Made by a program: the position numbers and the translations under genes. Shown here piece by piece: positions 24,462 through 33,003 of a stretch of DNA of 64,000 nucleotides. Under the pieces are notes generated by a model that saw only the letters and a list, made by a program, of their open reading frames with translations, searched no databases and was not told the origin of the DNA. Each line of letters starts with the position of its first letter. Position 1 is the first letter of the stretch. The stretch is from Acetobacterium sp. KB-1 (GTDB lineage: Bacteria; Bacillota; Clostridia; Eubacteriales; Eubacteriaceae), in contig NZ_CP030040.1 in NCBI RefSeq assembly GCF_003260995.1, positions 478,979 to 542,978 on the forward strand, read 5' to 3'.

Positions 24462-24559
24462 GTACCGACCAATTATTAATCTGTTGTTCGCTGCGGGATC
24501 GGACAGGCTTCGCCGTGTTCGCCCCGATGCGTACAACATGATGTAATAATTGTCGGTAC
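24462..24559. repeat. Family A hairpin element, copy 3 (98 bp), between T-box and trpE
   Basis: Left end GTACCGACCAATTATTA and right end TAATAATTGTCGGTAC. Compared with copies 1 and 5 (AATTGTTA/TAACAATT), both arms carry a matching change, keeping the pair. Two GTTCGC direct repeats at 24486-24491 and 24517-24522 bracket the 31 bases absent from short copies. Confidence 0.87.
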
Positions 24560-24677
24560 TGGGTAGTGGTGGGATTTTAGTTTTTGCTCATCACTTTTAA
24601 GCAGCTAATTAACAAAGTTTCATAAGAACTAAAAACTGGATTACGAGATAAATTTTTCTTTACGAAAGGATACGATT

Positions 24678-26141
24678 ATGATTAAACCATCGATGGAAGA
24701 GGCCAGAGGGTATTGTGGGGATTATCAGAGCATCCCGATTAGTCTGGAGCTGTTTTCAGATATTAAGACACCGATTGAGGTGCTTAAAGTTTTAAAAGGA
24801 ACCGGCAAAATGTGTTACTTGTTAGAAAGTGTGGAGGGCGGCGAAAAATGGGGGCGGTATTCCTTTTTGGGTTTTGATCCGACCCTGACGGTGAGCTGTC
24901 TGGATGGCGAAGTGGTGGTTAAAAATGGCAAAATCAAGGACATTCTCGCCGATGACCCACGGACGGTGCTGCGGGAAATTCTGGCCCAGTGGAAAAGCCC
25001 CAAGCTGGATTTTATGCCGGTGTTTACCGGCGGCTTTGTCGGCTATATCTCCTATGATTTTGTTAAATACACCGAAACCAACCTGGTGCTTACAAATGCT
25101 AATGCCGAAAATTTTGATGACATGAATCTGATGCTTTTTGATAAGGTCATCGCCTATGATCATCTGCGCCAGAAAATTGTGGTGATTGTCAATATTAAAA
25201 CCGATAACTTTGAGCAAAACTATATTGACGGGGTGATTGTACTTAAGGAAATTGAAGCGTTGATAAAAAGCGGAAACAGCACCGTGGCGTTTCGGGGTCA
25301 GGTGACATCAAAGTATCGCTCGCTGTTTAGCAAAGAATACTATTGCGAGATGGTAAAAAAAACTCGGGAGCATATTGTTCAGGGCGATATTTTCCAGGCC
25401 GTCATTTCCAACCGGCTGGAAGCTGACTTTGAGGGCGATCTGCTGTCGGCCTATCGGGTGCTGCGAACGGTTAATCCCTCGCCGTACATGTTTTATATCG
25501 ACTTTGACGCGATTCAGGTCGCCGGGGCATCGCCGGAAACCCTGGTGTCGCTGAAAAATTCGCGGCTGGCAACTTTTCCGATTGCTGGCACCTGTCCCCG
25601 CGGCGAGACACCGGAAGAGGACGAGGCCTTTATCGCCGAGTTGCTCAAGGACGAAAAGGAGCTCAGTGAACACAATATGCTGGTCGATCTGGGTCGCAAC
25701 GATCTCGGCAAGGTTAGTGAGTTTGGCTCAGTTGCGGTGACAACCTACCAGGAGGTCGTCCGTTATTCCCATGTTTCACACATTTCTTCCACTGTCACCG
25801 GCACCCTTAAAGCCGGGCTGGATCAGCTCGATGCCCTCGGGGCGGTATTGCCGGCGGGAACCCTGTCCGGAGCGCCGAAAAAACGGGCGATCGAAATCAT
25901 CAATGCTCTGGAAGGCCAGAAGCGTGGCGTTTACGGCGGGGCGGTCGGCTATATCGATTTTTCCGGCAATATGGATATGTGCATTGCGATTCGGATGGCG
26001 GTTCGCAAAAACGACAAGGTTTATGTCTCTGCCGGAGCCGGAATTGTCGCTGACAGCATCCCAGAAAACGAATTTAATGAATCCCAAAACAAGGCCAGAG
26101 CGATGTTTGAAGCCCTCGAACGAGCCCAGGAGGTGGAATAA
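24678..26141 (+). CDS. trpE: Anthranilate synthase component I
   Basis: TrpE makes anthranilate from chorismate with ammonia supplied by TrpG. The 487-residue protein has the tryptophan feedback site motif CYLLESVEGGEKWGRYSFLG near residues 45-65, and the chorismate-binding core with SRNRLE-like ISNRLEADFEGD, AGASPETLVSLK, IAGTCPRGETPEEDE, LVDLGRNDLGKVSE, and LPAGTLSGAPKKRAIEII. The LLES motif indicates end-product inhibition by tryptophan. ATG at 24678 follows GAAAGGA. Its stop overlaps trpG. It is the first gene behind the Trp T-box. Confidence 0.97.
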   Translation: MIKPSMEEARGYCGDYQSIPISLELFSDIKTPIEVLKVLKGTGKMCYLLESVEGGEKWGRYSFLGFDPTLTVSCLDGEVVVKNGKIKDILADDPRTVLREILAQWKSPKLDFMPVFTGGFVGYISYDFVKYTETNLVLTNANAENFDDMNLMLFDKVIAYDHLRQKIVVIVNIKTDNFEQNYIDGVIVLKEIEALIKSGNSTVAFRGQVTSKYRSLFSKEYYCEMVKKTREHIVQGDIFQAVISNRLEADFEGDLLSAYRVLRTVNPSPYMFYIDFDAIQVAGASPETLVSLKNSRLATFPIAGTCPRGETPEEDEAFIAELLKDEKELSEHNMLVDLGRNDLGKVSEFGSVAVTTYQEVVRYSHVSHISSTVTGTLKAGLDQLDALGAVLPAGTLSGAPKKRAIEIINALEGQKRGVYGGAVGYIDFSGNMDMCIAIRMAVRKNDKVYVSAGAGIVADSIPENEFNESQNKARAMFEALERAQEVE

Positions 26142-26722
26142 TGATTTTACTGATTGACAATTACGACAGTTTTTCCTATAACCTGTATCAATATGTGGGA
26201 ATGATCAATCCCGATATCCGGGTGATTAAAAATGATGAACTGAGTTTGGCCGAAATTATTGCTTTAAAACCGGATCATATCATTGTCTCACCGGGGCCGG
26301 GACGACCGGCGGAGGCGGGGATCTGCGAAGAGGTGATCGACACTTTCAAAGACAAAACCCCGATTCTGGGGGTCTGCCTGGGTCATCAGGCGATCTGTGA
26401 GGTTTTTGGCGGTACCATCACCTATGCCAGTACTCTGATGCACGGCAAAAGCAGCAACGTCCATATTGCCAACGGCAGTCCGATCTTTCGGGGTCTGCCG
26501 CCGATTATTGTAGCCGGCCGCTATCATTCCCTCAGTGCCGAGCGCAGCAGTCTGCCGGATGAGCTGCTGATTATCGCCGAGGATGACGATGGTGAGGTGA
26601 TGGCGGTGAAGCATCGCAATTATGATGTTTACGGGGTGCAGTTCCATCCCGAATCGATCCTCACCGATTCGGGCCACACGATGATTGAGAACTTTTTAAA
26701 GATAGGAAACGAAAATGATTAA
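26141..26722 (+). CDS. trpG: Anthranilate synthase component II, glutamine amidotransferase
   Basis: A class I glutamine amidotransferase of 193 residues: LIDNYDSFSYNLYQ start, HIIVSPGPGRP, nucleophile Cys in LGVCLGHQAICE, and the His-Glu pair in GVQFHPESI. It releases ammonia for TrpE. Proteins of this group may also serve para-aminobenzoate synthesis, but the operon position makes TrpG the main role. It starts one base inside the trpE stop and overlaps trpD by eight bases, so translation of the three is coupled. Confidence 0.96.
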   Translation: MILLIDNYDSFSYNLYQYVGMINPDIRVIKNDELSLAEIIALKPDHIIVSPGPGRPAEAGICEEVIDTFKDKTPILGVCLGHQAICEVFGGTITYASTLMHGKSSNVHIANGSPIFRGLPPIIVAGRYHSLSAERSSLPDELLIIAEDDDGEVMAVKHRNYDVYGVQFHPESILTDSGHTMIENFLKIGNEND

Positions 26723-27743
26723 AGCAGCGATATACGATATTGTCAACGGCAAGGATCTGTCCCTGGAGCGCACCCGCGAGGTCATGGATCAGATTATGAA
26801 CGGCCAGGCTACTAACGCCCAGATCGCCTCGTTTCTGACGGCGATGCGGATGAAGGGCGAAACCATCGATGAGATTACCGCCTGTGCGATGGTGATGCGG
26901 GACAAATGCACTAAGATCCTCCCGAAAACCGATGTACTGGATATTGTTGGTACCGGCGGCGATGAGGTGTCGACCTTTAATATTTCGACCGTGGCGGCAC
27001 TGGTGATTGCTGCTGGTGGAGTGCCGGTAGCCAAGCACGGCAACCGCAGCGTCTCCAGCAAATGCGGTTCGGCCGATCTGCTAGAAGCTTTGGGCGTGAA
27101 TATTGAATTGTCGGCGGAGAAAAGTGCCGTAATTCTGGATGAGTTGGGGATCTGCTTTATGTTTGCCCCGACTTATCATACCTCGATGAAATACGCCGGG
27201 CCGGTCCGCAAAGAACTGGGGATCCGGACGATTTTTAATATTCTCGGTCCGCTGGCCAACCCGGCTGGCGCCAATATGCAGTTGCTGGGCGTTTATGACG
27301 AAAACCTGGTCGAGCCACTGGCCAATGTTCTGAACAAATTAAAGGTCAAACGGGGGATGGTGGTTCACGGTCACGACGGCCTGGACGAGATTACCCTGAC
27401 TGACACCACCACCATCTGCGAAATTGCCAATGGCAAGATCAACAGCTTTTTTATCACCCCGGAACAATTGGGACTAAAACGCTGTGAATTATCGGATTTG
27501 ATCGGCGGCGAAAAGGAAGAAAATGCTGTCATCACCCTGAATATCTTAAACGGCGAAAAAGGACCAAAGCGGGATGTGGTGGTGCTGAATTCGGCCTTCT
27601 GCCTGTATATGTCCCACAACGATATCACCCTCCGGGATTGCGTCAAAATGGCCGAGGAGATTATCGATTCCGGCAAGGCTAAGGCTAAACTGGATGAATT
27701 CGTTAAGCGCAGCAATGAGATTACCATCGAGGTGCTGGCATGA
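26715..27743 (+). CDS. trpD: Anthranilate phosphoribosyltransferase
   Basis: TrpD joins anthranilate to PRPP. The 342-residue protein has the glycine-rich PRPP loop VGTGGDEVSTFNIST (near 78-92), KHGNRSVSSKCGSADLLEALG (anthranilate and phosphate contacts), FAPTYHTSMKYAGPVRKELGIRTIFNILGPLANP, and HGHDGLDEIT. These are complete and in order. It overlaps trpG by eight bases and trpC by four. Confidence 0.97.
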   Translation: MIKAAIYDIVNGKDLSLERTREVMDQIMNGQATNAQIASFLTAMRMKGETIDEITACAMVMRDKCTKILPKTDVLDIVGTGGDEVSTFNISTVAALVIAAGGVPVAKHGNRSVSSKCGSADLLEALGVNIELSAEKSAVILDELGICFMFAPTYHTSMKYAGPVRKELGIRTIFNILGPLANPAGANMQLLGVYDENLVEPLANVLNKLKVKRGMVVHGHDGLDEITLTDTTTICEIANGKINSFFITPEQLGLKRCELSDLIGGEKEENAVITLNILNGEKGPKRDVVVLNSAFCLYMSHNDITLRDCVKMAEEIIDSGKAKAKLDEFVKRSNEITIEVLA

Positions 27744-28522
27744 TATTGGATCAAATTGTGGCCTCCACCACTAAACGGGTGGCGGCGCTTAAAGAAACAA
27801 CCACTCTGGCGCTGCTAAAAAGTCAGGCCAAACGCTCGGAAACGCCCTTTGCTTTTGAAAAAGCCCTGGCCAGAAAGTCAGCCGCTGGAGAAATTGCTTT
27901 TATCTGCGAGGTCAAAAAAGCTTCGCCGTCCAAAGGCGTGATTGCGCCAGATTTCCCTTATCTTAAGATTGCCCGGGACTATCAGGCTGCCGGAGCCGAT
28001 GCCATTTCAGTGCTGACTGAACCGGAATTTTTTCAGGGCACGAGTGCTTATCTGACCGAAATCAAAGAACAGGTAAGCATTCCGGTGCTGCGTAAAGATT
28101 TTATTATTGATGCCATCCAGATTTATGAAGCCCGCCTGATCGGCGCCGATGCGATTTTACTGATCTGTTCAATTCTCACCACCGCGCAGATTAAGGACTA
28201 TCTAGGTATTGCTGATGCGCTGGGGCTGTCGGCGCTGGTCGAAGCCCACGATGAAGCAGAAGTTAAGCAAGCCCTGGCCGCCGGCGCCCGGATCATTGGG
28301 GTCAACAACCGCAATCTTAAAACCTTTGAAGTGGATCTCCAAAACAGCATCCGCTTGCGCAAGCTGGTGCCGCCAGAAATCCAGTTTGTTTCGGAAAGTG
28401 GGATACGGACTCCGGAAGACATCGCGAAACTGCGGAAAAATGGGACGAATGCGGTACTGATTGGCGAAACGTTGATGCGTAGTGGGGATAAGAAACAGGA
28501 ACTGGACAAGCTACGGGGGTAG
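27740..28522 (+). CDS. trpC: Indole-3-glycerol-phosphate synthase
   Basis: A TIM-barrel enzyme of 260 residues that closes the indole ring. Motifs: CEVKKASPSKGVI (catalytic lysine of strand 1), ISVLTEPEFFQGT, VLRKDFIIDAIQIYEARLIGADAILLI (second lysine), LVEAHDEAE, GARIIGVNNRNLKTFEVD and SESGIRTPEDI. It is not fused to TrpF, which is a separate gene here. It overlaps trpD by four bases. Directly after its stop the intergenic sequence carries REP-like repeats. Confidence 0.97.
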   Translation: MILDQIVASTTKRVAALKETTTLALLKSQAKRSETPFAFEKALARKSAAGEIAFICEVKKASPSKGVIAPDFPYLKIARDYQAAGADAISVLTEPEFFQGTSAYLTEIKEQVSIPVLRKDFIIDAIQIYEARLIGADAILLICSILTTAQIKDYLGIADALGLSALVEAHDEAEVKQALAAGARIIGVNNRNLKTFEVDLQNSIRLRKLVPPEIQFVSESGIRTPEDIAKLRKNGTNAVLIGETLMRSGDKKQELDKLRG

Positions 28523-28538
28523 CTGCGGCGGTGGTGAG

Positions 28539-28685
28539 GGCGAGGGTCTGACCCCTTGGTCATCACGGATCGCCCCTACGAATTGATGATAGACGGTGCC
28601 GTTTAAATAGTATACACCAATGTGATGTGTTAGGTTGTAGGGGCGGGTAGTACCCGCCCGGAACGTCGATTTTATAGCAAATGTT
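28539..28685. repeat. REP-like pair before trpF, with a 19-bp insertion
   Basis: Two GTAGGGGCG...CGCCC hairpin units lie in opposite orientation. Unit 1 (28539-28620) reads GGGCGA, then the 19-bp cassette, then TCACGGATCGCCCCTAC with an attached tail GATGATAGACGGTGCCGTTT. Unit 2 (28635-28685) has GTAGGGGCGGGTAGTACCCG and a tail ending GCAAATGTTTAT. Related units occur after trpF. Confidence 0.75.
28544..28562. repeat. 19-bp cassette, copy 1
   Basis: GGGTCTGACCCCTTGGTCA sits inside a REP-like hairpin. It contains two overlapping inverted repeats, GGGTC/GACCC and TGACC/GGTCA. An identical 19-mer occurs at 57259-57277 inside a different element. Confidence 0.8.
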
Positions 28686-28731
28686 TATTATAAAATTGGC
28701 GCCGGATGGAATTAAGAGCGAGGAGTTAACC

Positions 28732-29340
28732 ATGACAAAAATAAAAATCTGCGGGTTATCCCGCTTAGAAGATATTGCGGCGGTGAACGCGGCCCGGCCG
28801 GATTATATTGGCTTTGTCTTTGCCACCAGCAGGCGTCAGGTCGATATGGCAACGGCGCGAGTCCTAAAACAAGCGCTTGATCCCGGCATTGCCGCGGTGG
28901 GGGTTTTTGTCAACCACCCGGTGGCCGAGATCATTGCGCTGGCCGAGCAGGGCATTATCGACATCATCCAGCTGCATGGGGATGAGGAGGAAGCCACCGT
29001 CCGGTTGCTGCAAACCCAAACCGGTGTGCCGGTAATCCGGGCGTTGCGGATCAGCAACCCGGTCGACATCCGGGCCAGCACCGCCGATTACCGGCTCTTT
29101 GACACCTACGATCCTTCCCAATACGGCGGTTCCGGGGCGGCCTTCAACTGGGATCTGCTGGCCGGAACCAGCGGCGATTTCTTTCTGGCCGGCGGCCTCA
29201 ACCGCAGCAACATCGCCGCCGCCATCAACCAGGTCAATCCCTACTGTGTCGACTTAAGCAGCGGCGTCGAAACCGCTGGTAAGAAAGACCGGGACAAGAT
29301 TATTGAGATTGTCGAAATGATCAGAAAAATTCGCGGTTAA
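28732..29340 (+). CDS. trpF: Phosphoribosylanthranilate isomerase
   Basis: TrpF catalyses the Amadori rearrangement before TrpC. The protein starts MTKIKICGLSRLEDI (catalytic Cys in KICGL), has GFVFATSRRQV, GVFVNHP, IQLHGDE, LFDTYDPSQYGGSGAAFNWDLL (catalytic Asp) and FLAGGLNRSNI, YCVDLSSGVETAGKKD. I choose ATG 28732, which follows GAGGAG by six bases; an upstream ATG at 28681 lies in repeat sequence. Its base composition is richer in G+C than the rest of the operon, and repeats flank it on both sides, so it may have been moved as a unit. Confidence 0.95.
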   Translation: MTKIKICGLSRLEDIAAVNAARPDYIGFVFATSRRQVDMATARVLKQALDPGIAAVGVFVNHPVAEIIALAEQGIIDIIQLHGDEEEATVRLLQTQTGVPVIRALRISNPVDIRASTADYRLFDTYDPSQYGGSGAAFNWDLLAGTSGDFFLAGGLNRSNIAAAINQVNPYCVDLSSGVETAGKKDRDKIIEIVEMIRKIRG

Positions 29341-29381
29341 TAAAAACTACTGGAATAAATACACTGTCGTAACGCATTATT

Positions 29382-29510
29382 CCGTAGCGGCGGTCATTGA
29401 CCGCCCGCAAGCGTAGATCTTATGCCATGCGTTTATCTTAACAGCAACAGCGTCCGGGCGATTGCGAATCGCCCCTACAAACCGAGGATAGACGATGCAG
29501 TTTAATAAAA
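29382..29510. repeat. REP-like pair after trpF
   Basis: Unit 3 (29382-29437) begins CCGTAGCGGCGGTCATTGAC and ends GCCATGCGTTTATC, matching unit 2 before trpF. Unit 4 (29452-29510) has GGGCGATTGCGAATCGCCCC followed by a GGATAGACGATGCAGTTTAA tail, matching unit 1 but without the 19-bp cassette. Confidence 0.75.
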
Positions 29511-29543
29511 GCATGGAGATTTGATATAAAAAGGAGAAAGAAA

Positions 29544-30728
29544 ATGAGTAAAGGAAAATACGGGATCCACGGGGGGCAGTACACACCAGAAACCCTGATG
29601 AATGCCATTATTGAAGTGGAAAAAGCTTATGAACACTATAAAAACGATCCGGCTTTTCAGGCTGAGTTAACCGAACTGTTAAATGAATACGCCGGTCGGC
29701 CTTCGCGGTTGTATTATGCGAAGAAAATGACCACCGATCTGGGTGGTGCCAAGATCTATCTCAAGCGTGAAGATCTAAACCATACCGGCTCCCATAAGAT
29801 TAACAACGTTCTGGGTCAGGCACTGCTGGCCAAGAAAATGGGGAAAACCCGGCTGATTGCCGAAACTGGTGCCGGTCAACATGGGGTGGCTACCGCCACT
29901 GCCGCCGCTTTGATGGGCTTTGAATGTGAAATCTTTATGGGTAAAGAAGACACTGACCGCCAGGCTCTCAACGTCTTTCGGATGGAGCTGTTGGGTGCCA
30001 TGGTCCATGTAGTTACCTCCGGCACGATGACCTTAAAGGATGCTGTTAACGAAACTTTTCGGGAATGGACAACCCGGGTGGACGATACCCACTACGTCCT
30101 CGGTTCGGTGATGGGGCCGCATCCCTTCCCGGAAATGGTTCGCGATTTTCAGAGTGTCATCAGCAAAGAAGCCCGGGCGCAGATTCTAAAAAAGGAAGGC
30201 AAACTGCCCAGTGCTGTAATCGCCTGTGTCGGCGGCGGCAGTAATGCCATCGGCGCCTTCTATAACTTTATTCCCGACGCCGAAGTCCGGCTGATCGGCT
30301 GTGAAGCGGCGGGCAAAGGGGTCGATACCGCCCTCCATGCGGCCACTATTGCCAATGGCAGTCTGGGGATCTTCCACGGCATGAAATCCTATTTTTGTCA
30401 GGATGAATACGGCCAGATCGCCCCGGTTTACTCGATTTCGGCGGGGCTCGACTATCCGGGCATTGGGCCGGAGCATGCTAATCTCCATGACACCAAACGG
30501 GCTGAGTATGTGCCGATCACTGATGATGAAGCTGTCGCCGCCTTTTTCTATCTGTCTCGGACTGAGGGGATTATTCCGGCCATTGAATCGGCCCATGCGA
30601 TTGCTTATGCAATGGTGCTGGCACCGACGATGAGTAAAGACGAAATCATTATCGTCAATGTTTCCGGCCGGGGCGACAAGGATGTGGCGGCGATTGCCCG
30701 CTACAAGGGGGAAAATATCTATGAGTAA
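29544..30728 (+). CDS. trpB: Tryptophan synthase beta chain
   Basis: TrpB condenses indole and serine on PLP. The 394-residue protein shows [37 protein letters not shown] (PLP lysine in HKINN), [41 protein letters not shown] (phosphate loop) and [12 protein letters not shown]. It is a TrpB1-type protein of normal length. ATG 29544 is preceded by AAAGGAG. The last eight bases overlap trpA, which fits the tight alpha2beta2 complex. Confidence 0.98.
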   Translation: MSKGKYGIHGGQYTPETLMNAIIEVEKAYEHYKNDPAFQAELTELLNEYAGRPSRLYYAKKMTTDLGGAKIYLKREDLNHTGSHKINNVLGQALLAKKMGKTRLIAETGAGQHGVATATAAALMGFECEIFMGKEDTDRQALNVFRMELLGAMVHVVTSGTMTLKDAVNETFREWTTRVDDTHYVLGSVMGPHPFPEMVRDFQSVISKEARAQILKKEGKLPSAVIACVGGGSNAIGAFYNFIPDAEVRLIGCEAAGKGVDTALHAATIANGSLGIFHGMKSYFCQDEYGQIAPVYSISAGLDYPGIGPEHANLHDTKRAEYVPITDDEAVAAFFYLSRTEGIIPAIESAHAIAYAMVLAPTMSKDEIIIVNVSGRGDKDVAAIARYKGENIYE

Positions 30729-31524
30729 CATAATAGAAGCAAATAAAATCAAAGCAAATAAAATTTCACAAATTTTTGCCGACCAGAAAGCCTTTATTGC
30801 CTTTTTAACGGCTGGCGATCCGAGCCTTGCTAAAACCGAGGAATTTATTCTGGCGATGGCCGCCGCCGGGGCCGATCTGATTGAAATCGGGATTCCTTTT
30901 TCGGACCCCATCGCTGAAGGGCCGGTGATTGAAGCGGCCAACGAACGGGCGCTAAGCATCGGCACCACCACCGATAAGATCTTTGCGATGGTTAAGCGTG
31001 TTCGGGAGAAAACATCAATTCCATTGGTCTTTTTAACCTATATGAATCCTATATTTGTTTATGGGACCGAAACGTTTTTTACCGCTTGTGAAAAAGTGGG
31101 AATCAATGGGGTCATTATTCCAGATCTGCCTTTTGAAGAAAAGAGGGAGGTTCGAGAGACCGCTAAAAACCACGGGCTGGACGTCATCACCCTGATTGCT
31201 CCGACCTCCCAGGATCGGATTCAGATGTTGGCCGTCGATGCCACCGGTTTTATCTATCTGGTGTCATCGATGGGCGTTACCGGGGTGCGCAGCGAGATTA
31301 AAACCGATCTGGCCGCCATTATTGCCGACATCCGCCAGGTAACCCAGACCCCGGTGGCGGTGGGCTTTGGAATCGCCACTCCAGAACAGGCTGCAGTGAT
31401 TTCGCAGCTTGCCGATGGTGTTATCGTCGGCAGCGCCATCGTCCGGATCATCGCCGAGCACGGCGCCGCCGCCACCGACCCACTGTCTGACTACGTCCGC
31501 AAGATGAAGGCGGCGCTGGTTTAG
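30721..31524 (+). CDS. trpA: Tryptophan synthase alpha chain
   Basis: TrpA releases indole from indole-3-glycerol phosphate. Motifs: [37 protein letters not shown] (catalytic Glu and Asp), [44 protein letters not shown] and [12 protein letters not shown]. The start is ATG 30721, inside the trpB end, with AAGGGGG upstream; the longer frame from 30658 is trpB sequence in another frame. It is the last gene of the operon. No terminator with a T run is obvious; a 21-bp palindrome of repeat family A follows. Confidence 0.97.
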   Translation: MSNIIEANKIKANKISQIFADQKAFIAFLTAGDPSLAKTEEFILAMAAAGADLIEIGIPFSDPIAEGPVIEAANERALSIGTTTDKIFAMVKRVREKTSIPLVFLTYMNPIFVYGTETFFTACEKVGINGVIIPDLPFEEKREVRETAKNHGLDVITLIAPTSQDRIQMLAVDATGFIYLVSSMGVTGVRSEIKTDLAAIIADIRQVTQTPVAVGFGIATPEQAAVISQLADGVIVGSAIVRIIAEHGAAATDPLSDYVRKMKAALV

Positions 31525-31545
31525 GGTGTATCGGCAGTAAAGCTA

Positions 31546-31566
31546 GTACCGACAATTGGTCGGTAC
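31546..31566. repeat. Family A element, copy 4 (21-bp remnant)
   Basis: Only the two outer ends remain, directly joined: GTACCGACAATT followed by GGTCGGTAC. It reads as the element in inverse orientation with the whole interior deleted. It forms a near-perfect palindrome after trpA. Confidence 0.7.
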
Positions 31567-31723
31567 GGCAAGATAACGTAATGGTTTAAATATAGCGTTA
31601 ACCAGCATTCAACCCCTATTATCCGCACAAAGTTTACAAAAGATTAACACAAAATTTTTATTTTCAACCGGAATCCTATTGATGTAACGAATTTTTGCAG
31701 GTTTCCTTCAATATTTTTCATGA

Positions 31724-31757
31724 ATCAGTTGATTCCGTCCAAAAAAAATCAATTGAT
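31724..31757. promoter_or_regulatory. Paired ATCARTTGAT sites upstream of dhaK
   Basis: ATCAGTTGAT at 31724-31733 (within the palindrome GAATCAGTTGATTC) and ATCAATTGAT at 31748-31757 are 24 bp apart, on roughly the same helix face. They lie 40-70 bp upstream of the likely -10, suggesting operators for a regulator of the dha genes. Confidence 0.45.
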
Positions 31758-31838
31758 ATCGTTTTTTTACATTCAAAATGGGTAAAAACGTGTTATAGTA
31801 TGGTTAGAGTACTAATAATGTTTGTAGGAGGACGTCTT

Positions 31839-32834
31839 ATGAAAAAATTTATTAATGATGTAGAAAATGTGGAAAATGAAATGCTTGAAGGTATCGTTCT
31901 GGCCCATCCTGAATACGTAGCTCGAGTAGAAGGTTTTGATGTGCTGATTCGTGCTGACAAAAAAGTTGGCAAGGTTGCTTTGGTAAGCGGCGGCGGCAGT
32001 GGACATGAACCCTCTCATGGCGGATTTGTCGGAAAAGGAATGCTTGACGGTGCTGTCGCAGGATCTGTATTTACTTCTCCCACACCAGACCAGGTATTTG
32101 AAGCGATCAAAGCAGTTGATGCCGGTGAAGGTGTATTATTAGTTATCAAGAATTACACTGGTGATATCATGAACTTCGAAATGGCTGCCGAACTGGCTGA
32201 AGCTGAAGGCATCAAAGTGGCCAACGTGGTTACCAATGATGATGTTGCTGTTGAAGATAGTCTTTATACAACCGGACGTCGCGGTGTTGCCGGAACTGTT
32301 TTTGTTCATAAAATCGCCGGTGCAAAAGCTGAAGCTGGTGCTAGCCTGGAGGAAGTCAAAGCCACGGCACTAAAGGTTATTGCTAACGTTCGCACCATGG
32401 GTGTCGCTTTGAAACCTTGTACTGTTCCAGCGGCAGGAAAACCGGGTTTTGAATTATCAGAAGATGAAATGGAACTGGGTATCGGAATCCACGGTGAACC
32501 GGGAACCGAACGAAAACCAATCCAGACAGCTGATGAAATCGTTGATTATCTGATGGATCGAATTTTAAAAGATATGGATCCTAAAGCCGGTGACGAAGTC
32601 GCCGTCATGATCAATGGTGCCGGAGCAACCCCACCAATGGAACTATATATCTTAAACCGTCGAGTTCAACAAATTTTAGCGGACAAAGGCGTTAAAGTAT
32701 TTAAGACTTTTGTGGGTGACTACATGACCTCCATCGACATGGCTGGCGCATCGATTACCTTATTAAAATTAGATGCCGAACTAAAAGATTTATTACTGGC
32801 TCAAGCTGATACCATCGGTTTTAAAATGTACTAA
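31839..32834 (+). CDS. dhaK: Dihydroxyacetone kinase substrate-binding subunit DhaK
   Basis: DhaK binds dihydroxyacetone covalently for phosphorylation by DhaL. From ATG 31839 (seven bases after TAGGAGGA) the protein has 331 residues and reads MKKFINDVENVENEMLEG, with SGGGSGHEPSHGGFVGKGMLDGAVAG, VIKNYTGDIMNFEMA and ELGIGIHGEPG. The histidine in GIHGEPG is residue 218, the same position as the catalytic His of E. coli DhaK. The longer upstream frame has no ribosome site. dhaL and dhaM follow; a family A repeat lies between dhaK and dhaL. Confidence 0.96.
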   Translation: MKKFINDVENVENEMLEGIVLAHPEYVARVEGFDVLIRADKKVGKVALVSGGGSGHEPSHGGFVGKGMLDGAVAGSVFTSPTPDQVFEAIKAVDAGEGVLLVIKNYTGDIMNFEMAAELAEAEGIKVANVVTNDDVAVEDSLYTTGRRGVAGTVFVHKIAGAKAEAGASLEEVKATALKVIANVRTMGVALKPCTVPAAGKPGFELSEDEMELGIGIHGEPGTERKPIQTADEIVDYLMDRILKDMDPKAGDEVAVMINGAGATPPMELYILNRRVQQILADKGVKVFKTFVGDYMTSIDMAGASITLLKLDAELKDLLLAQADTIGFKMY

Positions 32835-32870
32835 AATTTCGCGCTACAATTTGGTAAGTACTTTGCTAAC

Positions 32871-32937
32871 GTACCGACCAATTGTTAATCTGTTGTTCGC
32901 TCCGATGCGTACAAGATGATGTAACAATTGTCGGTAC
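32871..32937. repeat. Family A hairpin element, copy 5 (67 bp), inside dha operon
   Basis: Ends GTACCGACCAATTGTTA and TAACAATTGTCGGTAC. Compared with copy 3 it lacks 31 bases, exactly the segment between two GTTCGC repeats, so it looks like a slippage deletion. It sits between dhaK and dhaL and could act as an intercistronic hairpin. Confidence 0.87.
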
Positions 32938-33003
32938 TTAGTTTGGTGTTAAGATAAAGGTTTTAGAGAACTAATTGAGAAGAACATAGAAACGAGGAAA
33001 GAA

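Larger units (their letters stand above)
31525..31838. other. Intergenic region between trpA and dhaK
   Basis: It holds the minimal family A copy (31546-31566), an AT-rich stretch, two ATCARTTGAT sites 24 bp apart (31724-31733 and 31748-31757), and a TATAGT -10-like box at 31794-31799 without a convincing -35. No small ORF with a ribosome site is apparent. Confidence 0.6.

Noticed and set aside
30658-30720. Longer frame for trpA
   Set aside because: This is trpB coding sequence in another frame; the ATG at 30721 has the normal overlap and ribosome site.
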